NCBI GenBank assembly: GCA_007050885.1
Contig: SMYQ01000302.1
Location: forward strand, 1-22,590
Length of the DNA: 22,590 nt
Reading direction: 5' to 3'
DNA from: Candidatus Bathyarchaeota archaeon
GTDB taxonomy: Archaea; Thermoproteota; Bathyarchaeia; 40CM-2-53-6; RBG-13-38-9
Of this stretch, positions 5,863 to 14,089 are shown piece by piece (position 1 is the stretch's first letter; every line of letters starts with the position of its first letter). Position numbers and translations under genes: made by a program. Below the pieces are notes generated by a model. It saw only the letters and a program-made list of their open reading frames with translations. It had not been told where the DNA came from and ran no database searches.

Positions 5863-7140
5863 AAATTCACACGACTACACACACCCAAAGGAACTCGAGA
5901 TATTTTACCTAGTGAAATCAAAGAATACCAGTATGTTGAGGACCAATTAAAAGAAATTTTTAACCTCTGGGACTATAATGAAGTTCGATCTCCTACCATT
6001 GAATTTGTAGAAACATTATCTACTGGTGTGGGATCAGAACTTATTGAAGCTATGTTTAAGTTCCAAGATTTTGATGGAAAATTATTAGCACTACGCCCTG
6101 AAATGACAGCACCCGTTGCCCGAATTGTAACAACAAGAATGCAATCTGCACCAGAACCTATTCGCCTATTTTATATTAACAATGTTTTTCGTTATAGTCA
6201 ATCATATCTAAAAAGAGAAAGAGAATTCTGTCAAGCAGGAGTTGAACTTATTGGATGTAATACTCCTAAAGCAGATGCTGAAATCTTATCACTCCTGATA
6301 TCGTCCCTAAAAAAGGTAGGTCTAACTGAAATAAGAATTGATTTGGGTCATGCCAGTCTCCTAAAAAACCTTATAACTGTAGCAGAATTGAATAACCAAC
6401 AAAAAAACTCTCTTCGTACTATTCTAGGATCCAGAGACTTTGTTGGCCTAAAAAAATTTATGGAAAAAAACAATTTTCCTTCAAATCTAAAAGATGTTTT
6501 TCTTGAACTCTCTGAATGCAGAAAATTAAATGAAGTATCTTCAATTTCTCTAAATGGTTCAAATTATGAAAAAGCAAACAAACAACTAAGAAACTTAATA
6601 GATCTTCAAAAGATGCTAATAGAATATAAAATCGAAGACAACGTTTTCTTCGATTTTTCATTAACAAAAAAGATTGATTATTATACTGGAATGGTTTTCG
6701 AGGCATCTGTCCCAAATCTTGGTCTTCCTATTGGCAGTGGAGGAAGATACGATAATTTTATCGAGAAATTTGGAAATCTTCAGTTATCTGCAACAGGTTT
6801 TGCATTAGAAATAGGAAAACTTATCCAAGCTCTCGAAGTACAAGGTTTCAACTTTCCAGATAAAACAAAAACAAAAGTGATTGTTTCATCAAACTTCATT
6901 GGTGAAGCTATTGAAGCAGTTCAAACTCTTCGTGATTCAGGAATAGTTGCTTCAATAGACATAAAGGATAGGAATTTTGAAAAAACAGTTGAATTCGGAA
7001 AACTCTCAGAGATAGATTACGTTCTTTTTATAAACTCATCATTAAAAAATCGTTTAACAGTTTATAATATCAAATCTGATTCCAAGACACAGATAACATT
7101 CCAAACTTTCCTGAAGAACATCGGAGGTCAAATTACTTGA
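5860..7140 (+). CDS. hisZ: HisZ, regulatory subunit of ATP phosphoribosyltransferase (HisRS paralogue)
   Basis: The protein has the class II synthetase fold of HisRS, with HTPKGTRDILPSEI at the N-terminus, LRPEMTAPVAR near 78-88, FRYSQSYLKREREFCQAG (motif 2) near 110-127, KKIDYYTGMVFEA near 270-282 and GSGGRYDNF near 292-300. Both arginines needed for HisRS catalysis (E. coli R113 and R259) appear replaced: motif 2 has FRYSQ where HisRS has FRHER, and LTKKIDYYTG stands where HisRS has LVRGLDYYTG. With the short HisG gene overlapping its 3' end, this identifies HisZ, the partner that gives short HisG activity and histidine feedback. The codons homologous to HisRS extend about 56 residues upstream of the first canonical start (GTG 6028), so ATA at 5860 is used here as a tentative start. 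A rise from stop (5833) to that point contains no other option. Confidence 0.85.
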   Translation: MKFTRLHTPKGTRDILPSEIKEYQYVEDQLKEIFNLWDYNEVRSPTIEFVETLSTGVGSELIEAMFKFQDFDGKLLALRPEMTAPVARIVTTRMQSAPEPIRLFYINNVFRYSQSYLKREREFCQAGVELIGCNTPKADAEILSLLISSLKKVGLTEIRIDLGHASLLKNLITVAELNNQQKNSLRTILGSRDFVGLKKFMEKNNFPSNLKDVFLELSECRKLNEVSSISLNGSNYEKANKQLRNLIDLQKMLIEYKIEDNVFFDFSLTKKIDYYTGMVFEASVPNLGLPIGSGGRYDNFIEKFGNLQLSATGFALEIGKLIQALEVQGFNFPDKTKTKVIVSSNFIGEAIEAVQTLRDSGIVASIDIKDRNFEKTVEFGKLSEIDYVLFINSSLKNRLTVYNIKSDSKTQITFQTFLKNIGGQIT

Positions 7141-7769
7141 GAAAGAAAATTCGTATTGCTATACCCAACAAAGGACGCATTAAACAACCTGCCATTGATG
7201 CTTTGGATCGTGGAGGTATAACTGTAATAGAAGAGGAAAGAACATACATATCTAAAACTTCTAACCCAAATTATGAAGCAATTTTTGCTAGAGCCAACGA
7301 TATCCCCGTCTACGTTCACTACGGGTCTGTAGACCTAGGAATAACAGGGCACGATCTAATTTTGGAAAGAGAAGCAGATGTTCTAGAATTGCTTGATCTA
7401 GAATTCGGAAAAGCAACTCTAGTATTGGCAGTTCCCGAAGATTCTTCAATAAAATCAGTAAATGATATTCCAGCTTTAACAAGAATAGCAACAGAATTCC
7501 CAACAATAACTCGAAAATATTTTGAAAAACTTGGGAAGCAAGTAGAAGTACTTGAAGTAAACGGAACGGCTGAACTTGCACCAAAATTAGATTTGGCTCA
7601 GATGATTGTAGACATAACTTCAACCGGAGAAACATTGAGAAAAAACAAGCTAAGGATAATTGGAGAAATTCTAAATTCAACTTGTAGATTGGCTTGTAAT
7701 AAAATTGCCTACCGGACATTTGAGAAAGATATCTGCGAATTACAATCCAAATTACAGAGGGGATTATAA
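7137..7769 (+). CDS. hisG: ATP phosphoribosyltransferase catalytic subunit, short form
   Basis: HisG catalyses the first step, joining ATP and PRPP to make phosphoribosyl-ATP. The 210-residue protein contains IRIAIPNKGRIKQPAIDALD at the start, YGSVDLGITGHDLI (62-75) and the PRPP loop VDITSTGETLRKN (158-170). It ends just after the second lobe, so the C-terminal ACT-like histidine-binding domain of long HisG (about 290 residues) is absent. This defines the short type that works with HisZ, encoded immediately upstream. The TTG start overlaps the hisZ stop (TTGA), with GGAGG upstream, so translation is coupled, in line with a hetero-oligomeric complex. Confidence 0.95.
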   Translation: MRKKIRIAIPNKGRIKQPAIDALDRGGITVIEEERTYISKTSNPNYEAIFARANDIPVYVHYGSVDLGITGHDLILEREADVLELLDLEFGKATLVLAVPEDSSIKSVNDIPALTRIATEFPTITRKYFEKLGKQVEVLEVNGTAELAPKLDLAQMIVDITSTGETLRKNKLRIIGEILNSTCRLACNKIAYRTFEKDICELQSKLQRGL

Positions 7770-7770
7770 A

Positions 7771-9063
7771 ATGCGAATCATTTCTTCTGACGAATTTAGA
7801 AAAAAAGAACTAAGTAAATTACTAAAAAGAGGAAAAGATGACCTATCGGCAATTCTTAACAAAGTTAAAAAAATAATAGTTGATGTTAAAGAAGAAGGTG
7901 ACGCAGCTCTCTTAAAATATACCCTAAAATTTGACAAGGCATACCTTAACCTTTCAGAATTTAAAGTCTCAGAAAAAGAAATCAAAGAAGCCTACAAAAA
8001 ACTTGAAAAGAAACAAATTAATGCGTTAAAAAAAGTTGCAGAAAACATCGCTCTATTCCACAGTAAGCAACTAAAAGCCGAATGGAATGTGGAAATGACA
8101 GAAGGTGTAAAGGTAGGGCAGGTGATACGACCATTAGATATTATTGGAATCTATACACCAGGTGGAAAAGGGGCCTATCCCTCTTCGCTACTTATGTGTG
8201 CCATTCCAGCAAAAGTTGCAGGTGTCGAGAAAATTGTAGCATGTTCGCCTCCTCAAAAAGATGGAAATATTAATTCTGCACTTCTTGTTGCAGCAGATAT
8301 TGCCGAAATAAATGAGTTTTATAAAATTGGAGGCGCTCAGGCAATCGCCGCTATGGCTTATGGCACAGATACAGTAAAAAAAGTTGATAAAATTGTGGGT
8401 CCAGGAAATATTTACGTAACAGCCGCAAAACTTGAAGTAAACAAAGACGTTGCAATAGATATCCCTGCTGGACCAAGCGAAATAATTATAATCGCAGATG
8501 AAACAGCCAACGCCTCTTTTATTGCTGCTGACCTTCTTGCACAAGCTGAACACGATCCCCAGGCTTGGTCAAATCTTTTGACTACCTCCAAAAGATTAGC
8601 AGTGAAAGTAAAAAAAGAAATTGAAGATCAGATGCAATCACTTTCTAGAATCGAAATCATCAAGTCTTCAATACAAAAAGGCTTGATTATAATTGTCAAA
8701 GATATCGATGAAGCCATCGAAATATCAAATTTGATTGCTCCTGAACATTTGCAAATACAAACAAAATCTCCAGAAAAGATTATGAAAAAAATCCGCAATG
8801 CAGGAGCAATTTTTCTGGGAAAATACTCTCCAGTTTCATTTGGCGATTATTCATCAGGTTTAAATCATGTTTTACCAACTGCAGGTTATGCAAAAATCTA
8901 TTCTGGACTCTCAAGCCTAGATTTTGTTAAAACAATAAACTTTCTTAAATGCACCAAAACAGGATACCAAAACTTGAAAGAAACTACAGTAAGCATTGCC
9001 AAAATGGAAGGATTCGATGCACACTCACAGGCTGTAACAATTAGGGAAGATAAAGAAAAATGA
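7771..9063 (+). CDS. hisD: Histidinol dehydrogenase
   Basis: HisD performs the last two oxidations, histidinol to histidinal to histidine, with NAD and zinc. The 430-residue length is normal. PGGKGAYPSSLLM (130-142), GPGNIYVTAAK (210-220), GPSEIIIIAD (234-243) and LLAQAEHD (255-262) are family hallmarks. Zinc ligands correspond to Q258, H261, D359 (SFGDYSSGLNHVLPT) and H418 (GFDAHSQA), and the catalytic Glu-His pair is in APEHLQ (E325, H326). The ATG at 7771 follows GAGGGG and begins one base after the hisG stop. The frame is open 22 codons further upstream, but that part lies inside hisG. The stop overlaps hisC as ATGA. Confidence 0.97.
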   Translation: MRIISSDEFRKKELSKLLKRGKDDLSAILNKVKKIIVDVKEEGDAALLKYTLKFDKAYLNLSEFKVSEKEIKEAYKKLEKKQINALKKVAENIALFHSKQLKAEWNVEMTEGVKVGQVIRPLDIIGIYTPGGKGAYPSSLLMCAIPAKVAGVEKIVACSPPQKDGNINSALLVAADIAEINEFYKIGGAQAIAAMAYGTDTVKKVDKIVGPGNIYVTAAKLEVNKDVAIDIPAGPSEIIIIADETANASFIAADLLAQAEHDPQAWSNLLTTSKRLAVKVKKEIEDQMQSLSRIEIIKSSIQKGLIIIVKDIDEAIEISNLIAPEHLQIQTKSPEKIMKKIRNAGAIFLGKYSPVSFGDYSSGLNHVLPTAGYAKIYSGLSSLDFVKTINFLKCTKTGYQNLKETTVSIAKMEGFDAHSQAVTIREDKEK

Positions 9064-10151
9064 AAATAAAAAATCTAGTTCAAAAGGAAGTTAGAAATCT
9101 TTCTAGCTATGAAGTCAAAACTATACTAGAAAAAAAAACTGATAAAAGAATAATAAAAATGAATCTTAATGAAAACTTCGCAATATCTAAGGATGCTATT
9201 AATAATCTGTTAATGGAAACTTGTAAATCAATTGATGTTCGTTCTTACCCTCCACCTCGTGGGATAATGGCTGTAGAAGCAATAGCAAACTTTGTCGGTT
9301 TTGATGAATCTGAAATTTCTGTGGCAAATGGTGCAGATGAACTAATGGATCTTCTAATGAAGGTTTTTATTCGAAATCAATCAAAAGTGATTATTGTTGA
9401 GCCAAGCTTTCCCATGTACACATTCTTTACTGAGCTCTATGGCGGTAAAAAAGTCACTATTATGCTAAAACGTGACTTCAGTTTAAATATCGATTCAATA
9501 TTAAAGCGAGCGGATAAAGAAACAAAATTGCTCTTCATTTGTTCTCCGAATAATCCCACTGGTAATCAGTTCAAAGATTCGGAGATTAAAACTCTATTAG
9601 AAGAATTCAAAGGGATTGTAGTTGTGGACGAAGCATACGGTGACTTCGCTTCAAATTCTATAATAAAATATGTTCGAGACTATGATAATCTTGTATTGTT
9701 ACGCAGTTTTTCAAAAGCTTTCGGTTTAGCGGGGCTTCGTCTAGGTTATCTTGTTTCAAGCAAACACATCGTGAAATATGTTCAGAGAGTTATGGGACCA
9801 TTCAATGTGAATTCGGTAACTCAGCAAACAATTGTTTCAGCTCTTAAAAATTGGAACTTTTTTAAAAACCAGATAGATATTGTAATTAATGAAAGAATCT
9901 GGTTAATGGATAATCTCAAGCAAATCGATGGAATAGATCCTTATCCTTCTGATGCAAATTTTATTCTTTTTAAGGTATCCAGAGATAAGCTAAATTCCAA
10001 TGCGCTCACAGAACGGTTAGAAAAAAGAAAAGTTTTGGTAAAAGATAGAGGTCACCTTCAATTACTGGAGAATTGCATAAGGGTCACTATTGGAAGCCGA
10101 AAAATGAATCAAGCATTCCTTTCAGCATTGAAGGCTTCCCTAGAGGAATAA
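9060..10151 (+). CDS. hisC: Histidinol-phosphate aminotransferase
   Basis: HisC transfers the amino group of glutamate to imidazole-acetol phosphate, giving histidinol phosphate. The 363-residue protein is a fold-type I PLP aminotransferase. It shows LNENF near the N-terminus (36-40), SPNNPTG (162-168), VVVDEAYGDF (187-196) and the PLP lysine K219 in RSFSKAFGLAGLRLGY. Overlap with hisD by four bases (ATGA) indicates coupled translation. It directly precedes the HAD gene that would remove the phosphate from its product. HisC-like aminotransferases can also act on aromatic substrates, but the operon position makes histidine synthesis the main role. Confidence 0.95.
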   Translation: MKIKNLVQKEVRNLSSYEVKTILEKKTDKRIIKMNLNENFAISKDAINNLLMETCKSIDVRSYPPPRGIMAVEAIANFVGFDESEISVANGADELMDLLMKVFIRNQSKVIIVEPSFPMYTFFTELYGGKKVTIMLKRDFSLNIDSILKRADKETKLLFICSPNNPTGNQFKDSEIKTLLEEFKGIVVVDEAYGDFASNSIIKYVRDYDNLVLLRSFSKAFGLAGLRLGYLVSSKHIVKYVQRVMGPFNVNSVTQQTIVSALKNWNFFKNQIDIVINERIWLMDNLKQIDGIDPYPSDANFILFKVSRDKLNSNALTERLEKRKVLVKDRGHLQLLENCIRVTIGSRKMNQAFLSALKASLEE

Positions 10152-10154
10152 AAA

Positions 10155-11351
10155 ATGTCTTATAAATTGCTGGATAAGGAAAAGCGAATGTATGTTAGGA
10201 AAGATTCCGAAAAATCTCTTCTAAATGTATGTAAAATAATCTTTGATTTTGATGGCGTGCTTTCTCAAACCAGTCAGTCTTATCGTCAAACAATAAGAAA
10301 AGTAGTTGACTACTATTTTCTAGAATTATTGGGAATTGAAGGAGAAAAGGGGAAACTGGTTACTTTAAAGGATATACAAAAATTTAAGGATACAGGATTA
10401 TACAACAACGATTGGAAATTATCTTATTCATTAATCCTTTATTACATGAATCTTATCCTTAGACAGCTGGAACAAAAGAAAGTTCTCCAGATATTCCAAA
10501 GACAATGTGAAAGTATTAAGTTCTCTGATATCAAAAGTTTTATTCTTGAATTGAAAAAGTTAGGAAAATTTCTTAGAGATAATAAAATCAACGGAATTGA
10601 TCTGGCAAATTTAAAAAAGGATAAAATTGTTGGTTTGGATCTTTTTTTGGCACAAGCTAGTCTTTCAAAACCAAAACCAATAGAAACATCTCTTATAGGT
10701 ATTGACCCAGAGGTTCTGGAGACTAAACAGTTGCTTATTAGGCAATTGATTCCCTATGACCTTGAAAACCCCGATCTTTTGAAACGGTTGTTTGAAGAAT
10801 TATATCTGGGGAAAGAATTGTACGAAAAAGTCTATTGTGAACCTTCATTCTTTAATTTTGAAGGAAATTTTATTGATATAGAAGAGTTTATCCCTACTAA
10901 CGAGACTCTAAATCTTTTGAGTAATAAGTTTGGTAGATTCGGTATATATTCTGGGCGCCCTAAACCACAGGGAATATATATCCTAGAAAAATACGGATTC
11001 ACTGAATACTTTGATGAAAATCAATCTGTTTTTCTTGGTGATATGCTAAAATCTGAAACTGACATGGAAACACTTGGAAAACCTAATCCAACTCTCTTTA
11101 TTGAGTTAATCAAAAAAATTTCAGATGATGGAACAGGGATTGTGTATATTGGAGATGGGATAGCAGACGCTATATTAGTTGAAAAAACGAAAATGGCGGG
11201 GATTAAAAACTTATTTTTTTTTGGGGTATCCTCTTCGTCAGAAGATTTAAGCAAGCTTTTTAATGAATATCATAAACATGAGGCTGATGCAATATTAACT
11301 GATGTGAATGATATTCCACATTTATTTATAAATTTACAAGGAAATGATTGA
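10155..11351 (+). CDS. HAD-family phosphatase with large cap, candidate histidinol-phosphatase
   Basis: The HAD core motifs are present: motif I DFDGVLSQ (D31, D33), motif II IYSGRP (S266), motif III lysine in LGKPNPTLF (K309), and motif IV YIGDGIAD (D334, D338). At 398 residues it is much longer than ordinary HAD phosphatases, because about 230 residues separate motifs I and II. That cap contains GLYNNDWKLSYSLI (81-94), which recalls a small HAD subfamily IA group seen in archaea and cyanobacteria (recalled, not searched). The operon holds every other histidine enzyme but no HisN, HisJ or HisB phosphatase domain. This gene, three bases after hisC, is therefore the best candidate for histidinol-phosphate phosphatase. 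Composition resembles its neighbours. Confidence 0.75.
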   Translation: MSYKLLDKEKRMYVRKDSEKSLLNVCKIIFDFDGVLSQTSQSYRQTIRKVVDYYFLELLGIEGEKGKLVTLKDIQKFKDTGLYNNDWKLSYSLILYYMNLILRQLEQKKVLQIFQRQCESIKFSDIKSFILELKKLGKFLRDNKINGIDLANLKKDKIVGLDLFLAQASLSKPKPIETSLIGIDPEVLETKQLLIRQLIPYDLENPDLLKRLFEELYLGKELYEKVYCEPSFFNFEGNFIDIEEFIPTNETLNLLSNKFGRFGIYSGRPKPQGIYILEKYGFTEYFDENQSVFLGDMLKSETDMETLGKPNPTLFIELIKKISDDGTGIVYIGDGIADAILVEKTKMAGIKNLFFFGVSSSSEDLSKLFNEYHKHEADAILTDVNDIPHLFINLQGND

Positions 11352-11931
11352 ATTGAGGATAATAAAAACTAACAGGAAAACCAAAGAAGTTGATATAACC
11401 TTAGAATTAAACATAGATGGACAAGGAACATCAGATGTCAAAACTGGCATCGAGTTTCTCGATCATATTTTAGTCACCCTTGCTAAACATAGTCTTTTCA
11501 ATCTCAAAATCAAAGCTAGCGGAGACTTAACTCATCACATTAGTGAAGATGTGGCAATAGTATTAGGTGAAGCATTAAACAAAGCAAAAAACAAGGGGAA
11601 AGGTATTAAACGGTTTGGATCAGCCTATGTGCCAATGGATGAATCTCTAGCAAGAGCCACAATAGATCTAGGGGGTAGACCATATAGTATCAGAAATCTG
11701 AGACTTATGCAAACCCAAATTGAAGATATAAAAACTGAAGATATTGAACATTTTTTTGACTCATTAGCTCAAGCATCAAAAGCCAACATTCACACCACAG
11801 TTATTTATGGAAGCAACGAACACCACAAAATTGAGGCAGCAGTAAAAGCGTTGGCAATTGCATTGAAGCAAGCATATGAATTCGAGCCTAGAATAGAAGA
11901 CAAAGTTCCAAGTGCAAAGGGGGTTTTGTAG
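11344..11931 (+). CDS. hisB: Imidazoleglycerol-phosphate dehydratase (monofunctional)
   Basis: HisB dehydrates imidazole-glycerol phosphate using a di-manganese centre. The 195-residue protein has the paired metal motifs FLDHILVTLAKHS (38-50), HHISEDVAIVLG (64-75), IEHFFDSLA (134-142) and NEHHKIEAAVKALA (158-171), plus VPMDESLARATIDLGGRP. There is no N-terminal HAD phosphatase domain as in the enterobacterial fusion; a separate HAD gene precedes it. The ATG at 11344 overlaps that gene by eight bases, and its ribosome site would be too close. TTG at 11353, nine bases after AAGGA, is a credible alternative start. Confidence 0.96.
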   Translation: MIELRIIKTNRKTKEVDITLELNIDGQGTSDVKTGIEFLDHILVTLAKHSLFNLKIKASGDLTHHISEDVAIVLGEALNKAKNKGKGIKRFGSAYVPMDESLARATIDLGGRPYSIRNLRLMQTQIEDIKTEDIEHFFDSLAQASKANIHTTVIYGSNEHHKIEAAVKALAIALKQAYEFEPRIEDKVPSAKGVL

Positions 11932-11933
11932 CG

Positions 11934-12542
11934 ATTCCCAAAATTGCAGTAGTGAACTATGGCGTAGGGAACCTTAGAAGCATACGAAAAGGACTTGAAA
12001 AGTCGGGAGCCCAAGTTATAGTAACTCACAGTCCTGAAGATCTGAAAAAAGCTGATTCAATTGTTCTACCTGGTGTTGGCGCTTTTGCTCCAGCAGTTAA
12101 AAACATGATTCCGATAACTGATATTGTATCTGAAGCTGCAAGGAACGGAAAACCAATATTTGGAATTTGTTTGGGACTTCAACTTCTTTTCACAAGAAGC
12201 ACAGAAGGAGGTTCAATCAATGGACTAAATTTCTTAGCGGGAGAAGTTGTAAAGCTACCTGAATCCGTAAAAACTCCTCAAATGGGATGGAATACAATCG
12301 ACTTTGCACAGTTTCATCCCTTATTAGATGGAGTTAAGGATCATTCATACGTTTATTTTGTTCATTCATATTACCCTCAACCTAGGAATTCTGATGTTAT
12401 AATTGCAAGTACTGAATACGGAGTCAGGTTTGCATCTATGGTTGCAAAAAAGAATTTTTTTGCCACACAGTTTCATCCCGAAAAAAGTAGTAAAACTGGT
12501 TTAACTATTCTCAAAAATTTTGTGAATATTGTAAAGAGGTAG
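11934..12542 (+). CDS. hisH: Imidazole glycerol phosphate synthase, glutaminase subunit
   Basis: HisH is a class I glutamine amidotransferase that feeds ammonia to HisF. The nucleophile is in GICLGLQLLF (C79 with the start used here), and the His/Glu pair is in ATQFHPEKSS (H181, E183). The first beta strand and oxyanion region read KIAVVNYGVGNLRS. The only canonical start, GTG 11952, falls inside that strand and would delete KIAVV. No ATG, GTG or TTG occurs in frame between it and the stop at 11889. ATT at 11934, ten bases after AAGGGGG and two bases after the hisB stop, gives the expected N-terminus and is proposed as the start, with caution. Confidence 0.9.
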   Translation: MPKIAVVNYGVGNLRSIRKGLEKSGAQVIVTHSPEDLKKADSIVLPGVGAFAPAVKNMIPITDIVSEAARNGKPIFGICLGLQLLFTRSTEGGSINGLNFLAGEVVKLPESVKTPQMGWNTIDFAQFHPLLDGVKDHSYVYFVHSYYPQPRNSDVIIASTEYGVRFASMVAKKNFFATQFHPEKSSKTGLTILKNFVNIVKR

Positions 12543-12547
12543 AATAT

Positions 12548-13267
12548 ATGAAAATTATTCCAGCTGTTGATATTATGGGAGGTAAGTGTGTACGCCTCTT
12601 ACGTGGAGATCCAAAAAAGTACAAAGTTTACTATGATGATCCATTGGAAGCGGCCCAATTATTAGAAAACCAAGGAGTAGAGCTTATCCATGTTATAGAT
12701 CTTGATGCCGCACTGGGATTTGGGCAGAATATAGACGTTATTAAGAGAATTTTAGAAAATTCAAATGTAAACGTTCAAATCGGAGGGGGAATCAGAACCA
12801 TTCAAAAAGCTGATAAGCTGCTCAAATTTGGTTCATATAGGGTTATTTTCGGAACGGCAGCAATAAAAAATCCTGATTTAATTAAAGACGCTGTGAAAAA
12901 ATATGGATCTAAGAGTATAGCTATTGCTATAGATGAAAAAAATGGAAAGGTCGCATTTCATGGCTGGAAAAACGATTCAAATGTGAATTATTTAGACCTT
13001 GCTAAATCATATGAAAACTTGGATATAGGCTGCTTAATTTTCACTCCAATTAGTGTGGATGGAACTTTAAAGGGACCACAAATAGAAAAGACATTACATT
13101 TAGTCAAATCTGTTGATATTCCAGTTATTGCTTCCGGTGGAGTAGCCAAGTTGGAAGATTTGATCGAGTTATTAAAAATCGGAGTAGAAGGAGTAATTGT
13201 TGGCACAGCCATTTATGAAAAAAAATTCACATTAAAAGAAGCTATGGAGATTTCAGAAAAATGTTAG
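12548..13267 (+). CDS. hisA: Phosphoribosylformimino-AICAR phosphate isomerase
   Basis: HisA is a (beta/alpha)8 barrel that opens the ProFAR ring by an Amadori rearrangement. The 239-residue protein has the catalytic pair D8 ([13 protein letters not shown]) and D129 (IAIDEKNGK). Phosphate-binding loops are GGGIRT (79-84) and [11 protein letters not shown]. The usual TDI of the late barrel strand reads TPI here ([13 protein letters not shown]), a mild variation. PriA-type dual TrpF activity cannot be judged from sequence by eye. GAGGT precedes the ATG at good spacing, five bases after hisH, and the stop overlaps hisF by seven bases. Confidence 0.95.
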   Translation: MKIIPAVDIMGGKCVRLLRGDPKKYKVYYDDPLEAAQLLENQGVELIHVIDLDAALGFGQNIDVIKRILENSNVNVQIGGGIRTIQKADKLLKFGSYRVIFGTAAIKNPDLIKDAVKKYGSKSIAIAIDEKNGKVAFHGWKNDSNVNYLDLAKSYENLDIGCLIFTPISVDGTLKGPQIEKTLHLVKSVDIPVIASGGVAKLEDLIELLKIGVEGVIVGTAIYEKKFTLKEAMEISEKC

Positions 13268-14070
13268 CTAAACGGATAATACCTTGTTTAGATGTAAAAG
13301 ACGGTCAGGTTGTTAAGGGAGTAAAATTCATCAATCTAAAAATAGAAGGTGACCCAGCAGAACTTGCAGCAGACTATGAAGAGCAAGGGGCTGATGAGGT
13401 AGTTTTTCTAGATATTACTGCATCTCATGAAAGAAGAGACACAACTTTGGCGGTTGTTAAACGTACTGCAGACATGATTTCGATTCCTTTTACTGTAGGG
13501 GGAGGAATTAGAAATATTACCGATATCCAAAATGCTCTATCTAGCGGCGCAGATAAGGTATCAATAAACACAGCTGCTGTAAATAAACCCGAACTAGTAG
13601 AAGAATCTGCTGAAATTTTTGGGAGTCAATGCATTGTTGTAGCCATTGATGCAAAAAGAGTCTATGTAAAAAATGATGTACAGCAAGAAACAGTAATTAA
13701 CACAAATAATGGAAGATGTTGGTGGGAAATCTATCTTGAAGGTGGAAGAGTTCCAACGGGAATAGACGCTTTAGCTTGGGCTAAGAAAGTTAAAGATTTA
13801 GGTGCAGGTGAAATTCTACCAACAAGCATGGACTGTGATGGAGTACAAACTGGTTACGATTTAGAGTTAACACGTGCCATGAGTCGAATAACGAATTTAC
13901 CTATTATTGCAAGTGGAGGAGCAGGAAATCTTGATCATATCTATGATGTTTTAACAACAGGGGAAGCTGATGCTGCTCTAGCTGCCTCCATCTTCCATAG
14001 AAGTCAATATTCTGTGGGAGAAGTTAAGAAGTACCTTCTAGAAAAAGGGGTTCCGATGCGCATAGATTAG
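13261..14070 (+). CDS. hisF: Imidazole glycerol phosphate synthase, cyclase subunit
   Basis: HisF is the barrel subunit that uses ammonia from HisH to make imidazole-glycerol phosphate and AICAR. It is 269 residues, slightly longer than typical. It shows [19 protein letters not shown] (D11 catalytic), [12 protein letters not shown] (78-89), VVAIDAKR (D130 catalytic), [10 protein letters not shown] and [15 protein letters not shown]. It overlaps hisA by seven bases, so the two barrels are probably translated as a coupled pair. The HisH partner is encoded just before hisA. Confidence 0.97.
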   Translation: MLAKRIIPCLDVKDGQVVKGVKFINLKIEGDPAELAADYEEQGADEVVFLDITASHERRDTTLAVVKRTADMISIPFTVGGGIRNITDIQNALSSGADKVSINTAAVNKPELVEESAEIFGSQCIVVAIDAKRVYVKNDVQQETVINTNNGRCWWEIYLEGGRVPTGIDALAWAKKVKDLGAGEILPTSMDCDGVQTGYDLELTRAMSRITNLPIIASGGAGNLDHIYDVLTTGEADAALAASIFHRSQYSVGEVKKYLLEKGVPMRID

Positions 14071-14089
14071 CTTAGTTGGATGGTAAACG

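Noticed and set aside
5865..5912. Reading from ATT 5865 after the strong ribosome site gives a short peptide with two His codons
   Set aside because: It needs a non-canonical start in a frame with no homology. The sequence is already explained by hisZ in its own frame.
5860..7140. Annotation as histidyl-tRNA synthetase
   Set aside because: Both catalytic arginine positions are changed, and the gene is coupled to short HisG, which needs HisZ.
7288..7719. Long antisense frame of 143 codons over hisG
   Set aside because: Leu/Phe-rich shadow of an A-rich coding strand, with no family motif. hisG itself is certain.
8188..8553. Antisense frame of 121 codons over hisD, rich in Cys
   Set aside because: It is the complement of conserved hisD sequence, so composition alone explains it.
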